A stretch of DNA of 41,832 nucleotides from Sulfurovum sp. (GTDB taxonomy: Bacteria; Campylobacterota; Campylobacteria; Campylobacterales; Sulfurovaceae), in contig JALSUP010000033.1 in assembly GCA_027071315.1 (NCBI GenBank), positions 1-41,832 on the forward strand, read 5' to 3'. A model generated the notes under the pieces. It did not search any database and had not been told where the DNA came from. It worked only from the letters and a program-made list of their open reading frames with translations. The position numbers were made by a program, and so were the translations under genes. Shown here piece after piece: positions 25,628 to 34,142 of the stretch; the stretch's first letter is position 1; each line of letters opens with the position of its first letter.

Positions 25628-27173
25628 TAGCGGTATTTACAGATCACTGTTTATACTTTTAATACTGTGTACCTTTAGTGCTGCTTCCGAATCGGAAATG
25701 GAACACTTTTCCTTTGCCCATGAAGTGAAAGTACTCGTTTCCGATACCGAGATCGTTGCAGGGCATGTTATACGGCTAAAGATCAGAGCAACAGGTGATA
25801 AAGTCGTATTTCCTACTATTGATGAAATAGACGGGGTTAAGGTCCTGGACAGTGAGGAGAGGGTCACCAATATGTTTCACTATGTCAATGGTGTCTTGAA
25901 GAAAGAGCGTACCACACTCATTTTGACTTTTGCACCGTATCATGATATGACCATCCCTTCTTATGATATTGATATCGATGGGAAAATATATAAAAGTGAA
26001 TCTGTGAAGATCAAAGTGATGGGGGCAAATGCCAAAACGATTGAAGACGGGAATAAATTCTTTTTACATCTCGAAACAGATAAACAGTCTGTGATCGTGG
26101 GAGAACCGATCCTGGCCACTGTCAAGTTTTCTTTAAAAGTGGGCATAAGAGTGACCGAGAACCCCCAATATACCAAACCCACTTTTAAAGGTTTTTTTTC
26201 AAAAGAGGTCGGTGATGAAAAAGAGTATGCCAAAGGCAACCGTCAAATCACGGAGATGAAATACCTGTTGACCCCTCTCTCTGAAGGGACTTTTAAAATA
26301 GGACCGGCAAGAGCCAAAATTGGTCTGGCAGACAAAAACAGGCGTGATATGTTCGGAAGATTTATTGGTACGACCTGGCACCCCATTGCTTCAAACAGAG
26401 TGGAGATAAAAGTGGCAAAGAAACCACAAGAGAGTGATCTTGTAGGGACATTCAGCATAGAGCATACACTCGATAAAAAGAGTGTCAAAGCCAACAGGCC
26501 TGTCAATCTGACGGTTAAAATAACGGGCAATGGTATTTTTGAGGATTTTGAATTTCCGGACTATGAGATAGACGGTGTGACCGTTTACAGTGATGATGCC
26601 GAGATCGAATCCAAGGTAGAGAATAATGCGCTTGACAGTCGTTATGTCAAACGTTTTGTTTTTATTTCAGACAAAGATTTCAGCATACCTGCACGGCATA
26701 TTTCCGTGTTCGATATGAAAAGTCAAACGCTCAAATATTTGGATATTCCCGCCTATGATGTGCATGTAGAAAACAGACAGGCTCTGGCTTCGCCTAAACC
26801 TCAGGCAAGGATACCGGGTGCAGGGAAGGTACATAGTAACCTGGAGATCCCAAAAAGATCGATGCTTGACACAGAGGACAACAGAGGCTTGCCTCAAGTG
26901 CGGTCTGCTCCCTGGTGGCTGATAGTACTGGCCTTTCTTGCAGGGATACTTGTGATGTATCTGTTGAAGTCTCTTCTTTCTCTGCAATGGAAGAAAAAAG
27001 GCAGAACAGTGAACGAGTCTGAAGCACTTGGTATACTCTATGCCTGTGTCAATGCCTCTCCGGAAGTTGAAGAGATGGTACGGAAACTCTATGCGAAGAA
27101 AAATGGCGATACAGGTATTGTCATTGATAAAAAACAATTGAAACGCTTGGTAGAAAAATATGATAAGCAATAA
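25611..27173 (+). CDS. batD: BatD-like protein, first paralogue
   Basis: A 520-aa exported protein: signal peptide (YRSLFILLILCTFSAASES), a long beta-sandwich periplasmic part (VGEPILATVKFSLKVGIRVTENP; RDMFGRFIGTTWHPIASN), a membrane segment at about 435-455 (WWLIVLAFLAGILVMYLL) and a short cytoplasmic tail. BatD proteins scaffold the Bat VWA proteins. Start ATG at 25611 overlaps batC by 17 bases, and a purine-rich GGAG precedes it. The upstream in-frame ATG at 25581 would put a hydrophilic stretch before the signal peptide. Confidence 0.85.
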   Translation: MQTHGNSGIYRSLFILLILCTFSAASESEMEHFSFAHEVKVLVSDTEIVAGHVIRLKIRATGDKVVFPTIDEIDGVKVLDSEERVTNMFHYVNGVLKKERTTLILTFAPYHDMTIPSYDIDIDGKIYKSESVKIKVMGANAKTIEDGNKFFLHLETDKQSVIVGEPILATVKFSLKVGIRVTENPQYTKPTFKGFFSKEVGDEKEYAKGNRQITEMKYLLTPLSEGTFKIGPARAKIGLADKNRRDMFGRFIGTTWHPIASNRVEIKVAKKPQESDLVGTFSIEHTLDKKSVKANRPVNLTVKITGNGIFEDFEFPDYEIDGVTVYSDDAEIESKVENNALDSRYVKRFVFISDKDFSIPARHISVFDMKSQTLKYLDIPAYDVHVENRQALASPKPQARIPGAGKVHSNLEIPKRSMLDTEDNRGLPQVRSAPWWLIVLAFLAGILVMYLLKSLLSLQWKKKGRTVNESEALGILYACVNASPEVEEMVRKLYAKKNGDTGIVIDKKQLKRLVEKYDKQ

Positions 27174-27223
27174 TTTAGGAATAGTTACAATGAATCACAT
27201 TAAAAAAACACAAAGGAGTGAAA

Positions 27224-28756
27224 ATGAAAAAATTTGCTAAAACAGGCATTATAAAAACGTTATTCACACTGTTCATACTAGTGACAATGGTCTATGGTGC
27301 CGGTGTGAAAGCCACACTTTCAAGTACAGAGATTGTCCAGGGAAATATGGCACAGTTAAAAATCCAAGCTGTGGGAGACAGGGTCTCTTTCCCTAACATT
27401 GAAGAGATTTCCGGTGTACCGGTATTGGGGCGACATCAGAGTCAAAACAACTCCTATACCTATATTAACGGTCAAATGTCCAATGAGCACGCTACCACGC
27501 TGGTCTTGACTTTTGCGCCGCAGAAAGACATGACGATTTCCTCTTTCAATGTCGAGATAGATGGAAAAACCTATCAGACAAAGCCCTTAGCGCTTAAAGT
27601 AGTCAAAGCATCTGCACCGGACATGGGTGATCAGAAGTTTTCTCTTAAACTCAGAGCCGCTAAAAAATCTGTACTGGTAGGCGAACCCTTTTTGGCAACG
27701 GTCTATTTTTCTCTGCAGCACGGGGTAAGAATGTCAGAAAATCCCCAATACAACAAACCGGAGTTCAACGGGTTTTTTGTAGAAGAGATCGCTGATGAAA
27801 AGAGTTACAATGAAGGCAATCATCAGGTCACAGAGTTGAGATACATACTGACGCCTAAAGAGGAAGGTAATTTTACGGTAGGACCGGCCACTGCCAAAGT
27901 AGCGGTAGCAGACCGAAACAGACGTGATATGTTCGGAAGATTCTTTGGTTCGACCTGGTACCCGATCGCTTCCAATACGGTGACTGTTGAGGTTAAAAAG
28001 AAACCTAAAGATACCGATCTGATCGGTCACTTTCAGATGAAACAGAGTATTGACAATCAAAAGGTCAAAGCCAATAAGCCGCTCAACCTTCACATTGAAA
28101 TTTCAGGTGAGGGGAGTCTTGAAGGTTTTGAATTCCCTGCCTATGAAATAGACGGTGTGACCATTTACAGTGATGATGCCAAAATCAGCACCGGCCTGCA
28201 GGGGGAGAAGATCCACAGCAGCTATGTCAAAAGTTTTGCCTTTATCGCCGACCATGATTTTACGATACCCGCAAGAAAGATCTCTGTGTATGATCTTGAG
28301 AGTAAAACAGTCAAATATCTGGAGATCCCCTCTTATGATATCACTGTAGAGGGAGGTGCTTCTGTTGCCCAGACCTTAGCTCCAAAGAGTCATACACCAA
28401 GTGGTAAAGTACAGACCAATTTAAAACAGGCAGAAAAATCGATGCTTGATGACGGTACGCCAAAAAATGCTGTTGAAAAAAACAGTACAGAGTGGTGGAT
28501 GGTCATTTTGGCTTTTGTATCGGGAATGATCGTAATGGTGCTCTGGCGTGCTTTACCGAAAGGTAAAAAGAGTGGACACAGAGGAAAGTACAGCGAAGCA
28601 GAAGCACTGAAGATCCTCTACTCGCATATGAGTGAATCTCCTGAAATTGAAGCCATGGTGCGAAAACTCTATCGCAGGAAAAATGGAGACAAGAGTGTTG
28701 TCATTGACAAAAATGAATTAAATACCATGGTGGCAAATTTAGAACGTTCACGCTAG
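27224..28756 (+). CDS. BatD-like protein, second paralogue
   Basis: A 510-aa protein homologous over its whole length to the preceding BatD. Shared blocks include RDMFGRFxGxTWxPIASN, YEIDGVTxYSDDA, and a C-terminal membrane segment at about 423-444 (WWMVILAFVSGMIVMVLW) followed by a SEAxxILY...SPEIEAMVRKLY tail. Signal peptide near residues 8-27. AAAGGAG supports the ATG at 27224 over the in-frame GTG at 27218. The pair is a tandem duplication, diverged enough to be old. Last gene of the bat cluster. Confidence 0.85.
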   Translation: MKKFAKTGIIKTLFTLFILVTMVYGAGVKATLSSTEIVQGNMAQLKIQAVGDRVSFPNIEEISGVPVLGRHQSQNNSYTYINGQMSNEHATTLVLTFAPQKDMTISSFNVEIDGKTYQTKPLALKVVKASAPDMGDQKFSLKLRAAKKSVLVGEPFLATVYFSLQHGVRMSENPQYNKPEFNGFFVEEIADEKSYNEGNHQVTELRYILTPKEEGNFTVGPATAKVAVADRNRRDMFGRFFGSTWYPIASNTVTVEVKKKPKDTDLIGHFQMKQSIDNQKVKANKPLNLHIEISGEGSLEGFEFPAYEIDGVTIYSDDAKISTGLQGEKIHSSYVKSFAFIADHDFTIPARKISVYDLESKTVKYLEIPSYDITVEGGASVAQTLAPKSHTPSGKVQTNLKQAEKSMLDDGTPKNAVEKNSTEWWMVILAFVSGMIVMVLWRALPKGKKSGHRGKYSEAEALKILYSHMSESPEIEAMVRKLYRRKNGDKSVVIDKNELNTMVANLERSR

Positions 28757-28822
28757 GCATTCAAATACTCTAAGCCTAAATTGTGGTATGCTTTCTTACT
28801 CTAAACAAGGAAGTGTACCTAT

Positions 28823-30712
28823 ATGATCGTTTATATCTATTCTGAAGATGATAAAACCTTTGTTGAAAAAAACAAAGCCCTTGACATCTGGCCTTCAGAT
28901 CTGCATTATCTCTCTTTTGAGCAGCTTCACACACTTGACATAGCGACAGTAAGCCATTTTCTGGTGACAGGCTGGGTTAAAGAGATCAAGCAGCTCATGC
29001 AACTTGCCTACAGCCATGAGATCAGTTTGGGGATCATTCCTACACCCAAACAAAAAGAGCTCATGCGTACCCTTGAAATACCTGCGAAAACAGAGGAAGC
29101 CATAGCACTTGCACTCACACCTGCAGAAAAAAAAGTGGATCTTCTTTTTTGTAATGACACCATCGTGCTTCAAGAAGTGCTCATAGGTGATGCCCCGCCT
29201 CTGGACCACTTTGACACAGTACTTAAGGGTAAATCTTTTTTTGACAGAATCAAGCTTTTCTGGCATACACTGAAAAAAGTCAAACATCTCAAGCACAGTA
29301 AAATTAAAATAAAAGATGCCAAAGAGAATGAGATGAATATCTCGGCAGTAGGAATGGTAGGTATTGAATACAATAATGATACTTTTGCTGCAAACCTTTT
29401 TCGCAATAAACTGAGTGCCAGTGATGGTAAACTGCTGCTTGTGATCCTTTCACCTACATCGATCATACAATATATGGGCTATCTTTACCAGTCTTTGGTT
29501 TCTTACATCACCCCCAAATCACTGCCCCGTTCGGTTGGATATATCAGCAGTTCGGAAATGCTGATCGATTCAGATCAGTTCCTTTCTGTGCGTATTGACT
29601 CGACAGAGGGGAGTAAACTCCCTGTCACACTTAAAGTGATACCGGAGACACTTTCTCTCTCCGTGGGTGAAAAGTTTTGGGAAAAACAGAAGGGGACACA
29701 GAGTCAAAAAGACACCATCAAGATCGATCATCTGCCTTCCGACAAAGAGAATGCTGATTTTTTGAGTAAGAATATTCCACTTTTCTCTCATGCCAGTCAG
29801 GAGCAGTACACTTCACTTTTTAGCAATCTTCGTGAAGAGGGAAAACTCAATTCTGTATTTATTGTGCTTCTGATACTTTCAACCATGATCGCTACCTTTG
29901 GTTTGTTCATCAACTCTGCCTCTGTGGTCATTGGTGCGATGCTTTTAGCCCCTTTGATGCAGCCCATTGTCTCTTTGAGTATGGGGGTTTTACGGCAGGA
30001 CAGTTCCCTGGAAATCAATGGTGCCAAGAGTATTTTCTGGGGCGTTCTGGCTGTGTTGCTCACAGCAGCTATTCTTGCACTGTTTACCCCTATTGAACTT
30101 TTAACTTCAGAGATGGCAGGACGCTTGTCTCCAACGATACTGGATCTCTATATTGCCATTGTCTCAGGAGTTGCAGCGGCCTATGTGAAAAGTAACGAAA
30201 AGATCCTCTCCTCGCTTGCCGGTGTGGCGATCGCGGTGGCTTTGGTACCACCGATCGCAGTTGCAGGTATTGGGCTTGGGTGGGGTGACTGGCATATGTT
30301 TATGATGGCCTTCCTGCTCTTTATTACCAACCTGGTAGGTATTGTCATTGCGGCAAGCACTACTTTTATGGTGCTGGGGTACTCTCCGCTTCACGTGGCA
30401 AAAAAAGGTATTCTCACCTGGGCTCTGATCGTTGCTTTGGTCTCCATACCACTCTATAATGCCTTTACCCAGATAGAGGAAGACTTGAAAACACAGAAAA
30501 CCCTGAGTAATCTCTCTTTTGATCTCAAAGAGCATACGGTGAAACTGACCCATGTCAAACTGGTACATGGGAAAAAAATGGATGAGATACATACGGAAGT
30601 GATCTCATCGGGTATTTTGAGTAAAAAAGAGAAGAGAATATTAAAAGAGACTATTTTAAAGAGTCTTGACAAAGAGGCGGAAGTGATCGTGACCTTCCGT
30701 TATCAACTATAG
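28823..30712 (+). CDS. DUF389 (TIGR00341) membrane protein with N-terminal degenerate lipid-kinase-like domain
   Basis: A 629-aa protein. Residues about 341-550 are the DUF389 membrane region with several hydrophobic helices (NSASVVIGAMLLAPLMQPIV; AVALVPPIAVAGIGLGWGD), function unknown. Residues 1-300 can be aligned by eye with diacylglycerol-kinase/YegS proteins: LGIIPTPKQKELMRTLEIP matches the LGI-P-GT-NDF-...-GIP segment, ASDGKLLLVILSPTSI the INDGLLQLRIF segment, and LPVTLKVIPETLSL the C-terminal strand pair. The GGDGT nucleotide loop is replaced by VTGWVK and GTxNDF by PKQKEL, so it is unlikely to be catalytic. ATG follows AAGGAAG. Confidence 0.8.
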   Translation: MIVYIYSEDDKTFVEKNKALDIWPSDLHYLSFEQLHTLDIATVSHFLVTGWVKEIKQLMQLAYSHEISLGIIPTPKQKELMRTLEIPAKTEEAIALALTPAEKKVDLLFCNDTIVLQEVLIGDAPPLDHFDTVLKGKSFFDRIKLFWHTLKKVKHLKHSKIKIKDAKENEMNISAVGMVGIEYNNDTFAANLFRNKLSASDGKLLLVILSPTSIIQYMGYLYQSLVSYITPKSLPRSVGYISSSEMLIDSDQFLSVRIDSTEGSKLPVTLKVIPETLSLSVGEKFWEKQKGTQSQKDTIKIDHLPSDKENADFLSKNIPLFSHASQEQYTSLFSNLREEGKLNSVFIVLLILSTMIATFGLFINSASVVIGAMLLAPLMQPIVSLSMGVLRQDSSLEINGAKSIFWGVLAVLLTAAILALFTPIELLTSEMAGRLSPTILDLYIAIVSGVAAAYVKSNEKILSSLAGVAIAVALVPPIAVAGIGLGWGDWHMFMMAFLLFITNLVGIVIAASTTFMVLGYSPLHVAKKGILTWALIVALVSIPLYNAFTQIEEDLKTQKTLSNLSFDLKEHTVKLTHVKLVHGKKMDEIHTEVISSGILSKKEKRILKETILKSLDKEAEVIVTFRYQL

Positions 30713-30717
30713 CGTAC

Positions 30718-31557
30718 CTATAAGATATCGTGCAGGGTATTGGCCTCTTTCATCCAGGCATTGAGGTTCTCCCACTCTTCATTTTCGACCATTTTCTGAC
30801 ACTTTTTAAGCTCTGACTGAAATACATTGACCGCTTCAAGAAGGTTGCTTTTGTTCTGTCTGAAAATGTCTTCCCACATTTTCGGCGAAGACTTGGCAAT
30901 ACGGCTCATGTCTTTAAAACCACCACCGGCCAGGGCGACAATACTGGTGGAAGCTTCCTGTTTCATGACGGCATTTGCCAAAGAGTAACTCAGCGCATGG
31001 GGCATATGGGAGATGAAGGCGGCATGCCGGTCATGTTCGGCCGCACCCATGAACACAAGTTTCATTTTAATGTCTGAAAAGAGTTTTTTGGCAACTTCCT
31101 GCTGTACTTTTCCACTTTTTTCAAGGTCACAGAGTACCACGACTTTCTCTTCATAAAGGTCTCTCAATGCCGCGGAAGGACCAAACTTTTCTGTTCCTGT
31201 CATAGGGTGTGCCGTGACAAAATTTTCTCTTATTTCTTCAGGAATAGATGCCGATATCTTCTCTTTTGTACTACCGAAATCGATCACGGTACAGTGACTT
31301 TTTAAGCCCTTCAATGCCTTGGAAACAGCAATGATACCGTCAACAGGAATGGTCAGAATAATGATGTCGCAGTGACTGATCTCATCAATGCTCTCTACAA
31401 TTTCATCTACCAGACCCAGTGCCAGGGCTTCTTTGCAGTGGTTCTGGTTGTGGTCGAGTCCTACAAAATAGTAGGCATCGCTGCTCTCTTTGAGTGCAAG
31501 ACTGAAAGAACCGCCCATAAGTCCAAGACCAATTATGCCTATTTGTGTTTTTTTCAT
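30718..31557 (-). CDS. tyrA: Prephenate dehydrogenase
   Basis: A 279-aa NAD(P)-dependent enzyme that makes 4-hydroxyphenylpyruvate for tyrosine, the sister branch of the pheA product. Seen: Rossmann GIIGLGLMGGSFSLAL at the N-terminus, IILTIPVDGI, DFGSTKEKI, HPMTGTEKFGPSAA and HDRHAAFISHMPHALSYSLA. It has no fused chorismate mutase or ACT domain. Convergent with the DUF389 gene (5-base gap) and divergent from bamA. Confidence 0.94.
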   Translation of the reverse strand: MKKTQIGIIGLGLMGGSFSLALKESSDAYYFVGLDHNQNHCKEALALGLVDEIVESIDEISHCDIIILTIPVDGIIAVSKALKGLKSHCTVIDFGSTKEKISASIPEEIRENFVTAHPMTGTEKFGPSAALRDLYEEKVVVLCDLEKSGKVQQEVAKKLFSDIKMKLVFMGAAEHDRHAAFISHMPHALSYSLANAVMKQEASTSIVALAGGGFKDMSRIAKSSPKMWEDIFRQNKSNLLEAVNVFQSELKKCQKMVENEEWENLNAWMKEANTLHDIL

Positions 31558-31583
31558 ACTAAGTCAATCCACGTTTTTGGGTG

Positions 31584-31589
31584 ATTATA
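31584..31589 (-). promoter_or_regulatory. Candidate extended -10 box for tyrA
   Basis: On the minus strand TGTTATAAT precedes the tyrA ATG by about 27 bases, in the tyrA/bamA divergent gap. Confidence 0.5.
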
Positions 31590-31671
31590 ACAGATTTTTT
31601 TCTAACTTATGACCCTCTTATTGAAATAAAGATAAAATAAGAGCCAAATATACACAAAACAAGGTTCTCGT

Positions 31672-34041
31672 ATGATAAAGAAAATTCTGCTTTCCTGGAT
31701 AATGCTGGCTTCACTGTTGCTTGCTCAGAAGGTAACACACATTCAGTTCGTAGGTCTGGCACACCTTTCCCCTTCTATGGCCAAAGAGGTAGCCGGTGTC
31801 CATGTGGGTGACCAGATAGATGCTGAACTTATTGATGATTCGATCAAAAATTTCTTTGAACAGGGATATTTCAAAGACGTCTGGGTTGAAACAAAGGGCG
31901 GTACATTGATCTATCACTTCGATGAAAAACCTGCTATTGCCAATGTAGAGATCAAAGGCTACGGCTCGGGCGACGATGCGAAGAAACTTTTAGAAGGTAT
32001 CGGGCTCAAAAAAGGCGACCTTTACGATGAATCCAAAGTGGAACGTGCAAAAAAAGCCCTGAATAGCAAACTCGAAGCCAAGGGAAATTACGATTCGGTC
32101 GTAGAAGTGACGGTCAAAAAAATCGGTCAGAATGCAAGATCAGTTGTCTTTGAAGTGAACAAAGGCGAAAAGATCAAGATCAAAAAACTGAACTTTATCG
32201 GTGCGGAAGCCTTGAGCCAGAGTGAACTTGAAACAGGTATCGTCAACCAGGAAGAGGATCTTCTTGGATTCATTCCTTTCTACTTTCATTCGGGTGAAGT
32301 CAAAGTAGACCAGCTTGAATACGATGCTTACCGTGTCAAAGAGACATACATGAAACATGGGTACCTCGATGCACAGGTCTCCAAGCCTTTAATGCGTGTC
32401 GATTACAGTTCCTACTCAGCAGAGATCGATTATCAGATCAAAGAGGGACCACAGTATAGAGTTTCACAGGTTTCCGTCTCCCAAAGTGTACCTGGCCTTG
32501 ACACTGCCGAATTGACAGACGAGCTCTCTTTAAAAAGCGGACGTATCTTCAGTATCTCTAAAATGCGTAAAGATATGAAAATGCTTGAAGAGGCAGCAGG
32601 TAACCTGGGGTATGCCTATGCCAAAGCATCTCCGAATATGCATAAAGACCCGGAAAAGAAAACAGTCTCTGTGCAGTATCAGTTAAAAGCAGGTTCCCCG
32701 GTCACCATTAATGATGTGTTGATCTCAGGGAATGACACTACGAAAGACAGAGTCATCCGTCGCTACATTTACCTTGCTCCGGGAGACAAGTTTAATGCCA
32801 CTGACCTGAAAGACTCAAAGAGTGCCTTAGGTAGAACAGGGTTCTTTGAAGCAGTCGATATTCAGCAGCAAAGGGTTTCAGATGACAAGATCAACCTTCT
32901 TGTCAAAGTAAAAGAGACCAGTACCGGTACCATTTCTGCCGGTGGTGGATACGGTTCCTATGAAGGACTTATGGTCAATGCTTCCATTTCTGACAAAAAC
33001 CTTTTCGGTACAGGACTGAACTCCACACTCGGATTCGAGATCTCAAAGATCTCCAAGAACTATAACCTCTCTTTTGTCAATCCGAGAGTGTGGGACAGTA
33101 TGTACAGTCTGGGTCTCTCTTTCTATAAAAGAGAGTATGATTACAATTACGATACAACGGATGGCTATACCGTCGATACTCTGGGAGGATCACTCAATGC
33201 CGGTAGAGAATTCATGAGACACTTTTACGGATCTATCGGAGTAGGGTATCTTGACAATGAATCCGTCTACAGTGACAGTTACCTTGACTCGGTCAGTAAT
33301 CTCTCGAACTTCTATAATGACCAGTACCAAAAAGCTTCGGGTTTTGCTTCTTTGAAATTTGACAATACAGATGATTTCTATTTGCCAAGAGAAGGTTTTA
33401 TCGCTGCGGTGAATGCTGAATTTGCACAGATGGACGGAGAACTTACCGATGAGAATATTCAGAGAGGATATACCTCTTTTGATACCTTTACCAAAGTGAA
33501 TGCAAGATTCGGTGCCTACTACGGTATCAATGACTGGGTAGACTATGATGCGATCTTCAGATTCAAAGCAAGATACACGAAGATCATTTCCCAGGATGAC
33601 CAGTACATCCCGATCGCGGAAAGACTCTTTATGGGTGGTATCGGTTCGGTCAGAGGATTCAATCCTTACTCTCTTTCTCCTACCGTAAGAGATACAGGAA
33701 CAGGCTTTGATTCCCGTATTGGTGGTACGGAACGTGCTTCAGCAACAGTTGAAGCAAGTATCCCGCTTTCGGAAGCAGCAAAAATGCGTTTGGCATTCTT
33801 TTATGACTATGGTGTCATTAAAACGGATCCTGTACGTAATGCAGCAGGTACCGGATTTGTAGATTTTTCCAATCCGAATGTTTCGATCACCGGTGATAAT
33901 CTGACAAGATCTTCGACAGGTGTGGTGGTCGAGTGGCAGTCAGCCTTCGGTCCGATCAACCTGGTCTTTGCCTACCCGATCGACATAGAAGATTACGATC
34001 AGAAAGCAACCTTTGAATTCTCTATGGGTTCAAAGTTCTAA
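31672..34041 (+). CDS. bamA: Outer-membrane protein assembly factor BamA
   Basis: A 789-aa Omp85 protein that inserts beta-barrel proteins into the outer membrane. Signal peptide KKILLSWIMLASLLLAQ, then POTRA repeats over roughly residues 20-410 (e.g. IANVEIKGYGSGDDAKKLLE; PVTINDVLISGNDTTKDRVI), then the 16-strand barrel. The conserved loop motif VRGFNPYS is present, and the chain ends FEFSMGSKF with the C-terminal Phe that marks outer-membrane barrels. ATG follows AAGGTTCTCGT. Convergent with gppA through a type 2 repeat. Confidence 0.95.
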   Translation: MIKKILLSWIMLASLLLAQKVTHIQFVGLAHLSPSMAKEVAGVHVGDQIDAELIDDSIKNFFEQGYFKDVWVETKGGTLIYHFDEKPAIANVEIKGYGSGDDAKKLLEGIGLKKGDLYDESKVERAKKALNSKLEAKGNYDSVVEVTVKKIGQNARSVVFEVNKGEKIKIKKLNFIGAEALSQSELETGIVNQEEDLLGFIPFYFHSGEVKVDQLEYDAYRVKETYMKHGYLDAQVSKPLMRVDYSSYSAEIDYQIKEGPQYRVSQVSVSQSVPGLDTAELTDELSLKSGRIFSISKMRKDMKMLEEAAGNLGYAYAKASPNMHKDPEKKTVSVQYQLKAGSPVTINDVLISGNDTTKDRVIRRYIYLAPGDKFNATDLKDSKSALGRTGFFEAVDIQQQRVSDDKINLLVKVKETSTGTISAGGGYGSYEGLMVNASISDKNLFGTGLNSTLGFEISKISKNYNLSFVNPRVWDSMYSLGLSFYKREYDYNYDTTDGYTVDTLGGSLNAGREFMRHFYGSIGVGYLDNESVYSDSYLDSVSNLSNFYNDQYQKASGFASLKFDNTDDFYLPREGFIAAVNAEFAQMDGELTDENIQRGYTSFDTFTKVNARFGAYYGINDWVDYDAIFRFKARYTKIISQDDQYIPIAERLFMGGIGSVRGFNPYSLSPTVRDTGTGFDSRIGGTERASATVEASIPLSEAAKMRLAFFYDYGVIKTDPVRNAAGTGFVDFSNPNVSITGDNLTRSSTGVVVEWQSAFGPINLVFAYPIDIEDYDQKATFEFSMGSKF

Positions 34042-34048
34042 GTATCGC

Positions 34049-34142
34049 GTAGGGTGCATTCCAATGCACCACATATACAATTTTCATACAAAAATATATG
34101 TGCCGAAAGGCTCTATAAAAGGTGCATTTAAATGCACCCTAC
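34049..34142. repeat. Paired GTAGGGTGCA element (type 2) between bamA and gppA
   Basis: Left arm begins GTAGGGTGCATTCC and right arm ends TTAAATGCACCCTAC. The centre holds TGCCGAAAGGC, matching TGCCGTAAGGC in the copy at 9830-9924. The TAG stop of gppA (34139-34141 on the minus strand) is part of the element. It fills nearly all of the gap between the two convergent genes. Confidence 0.85.
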
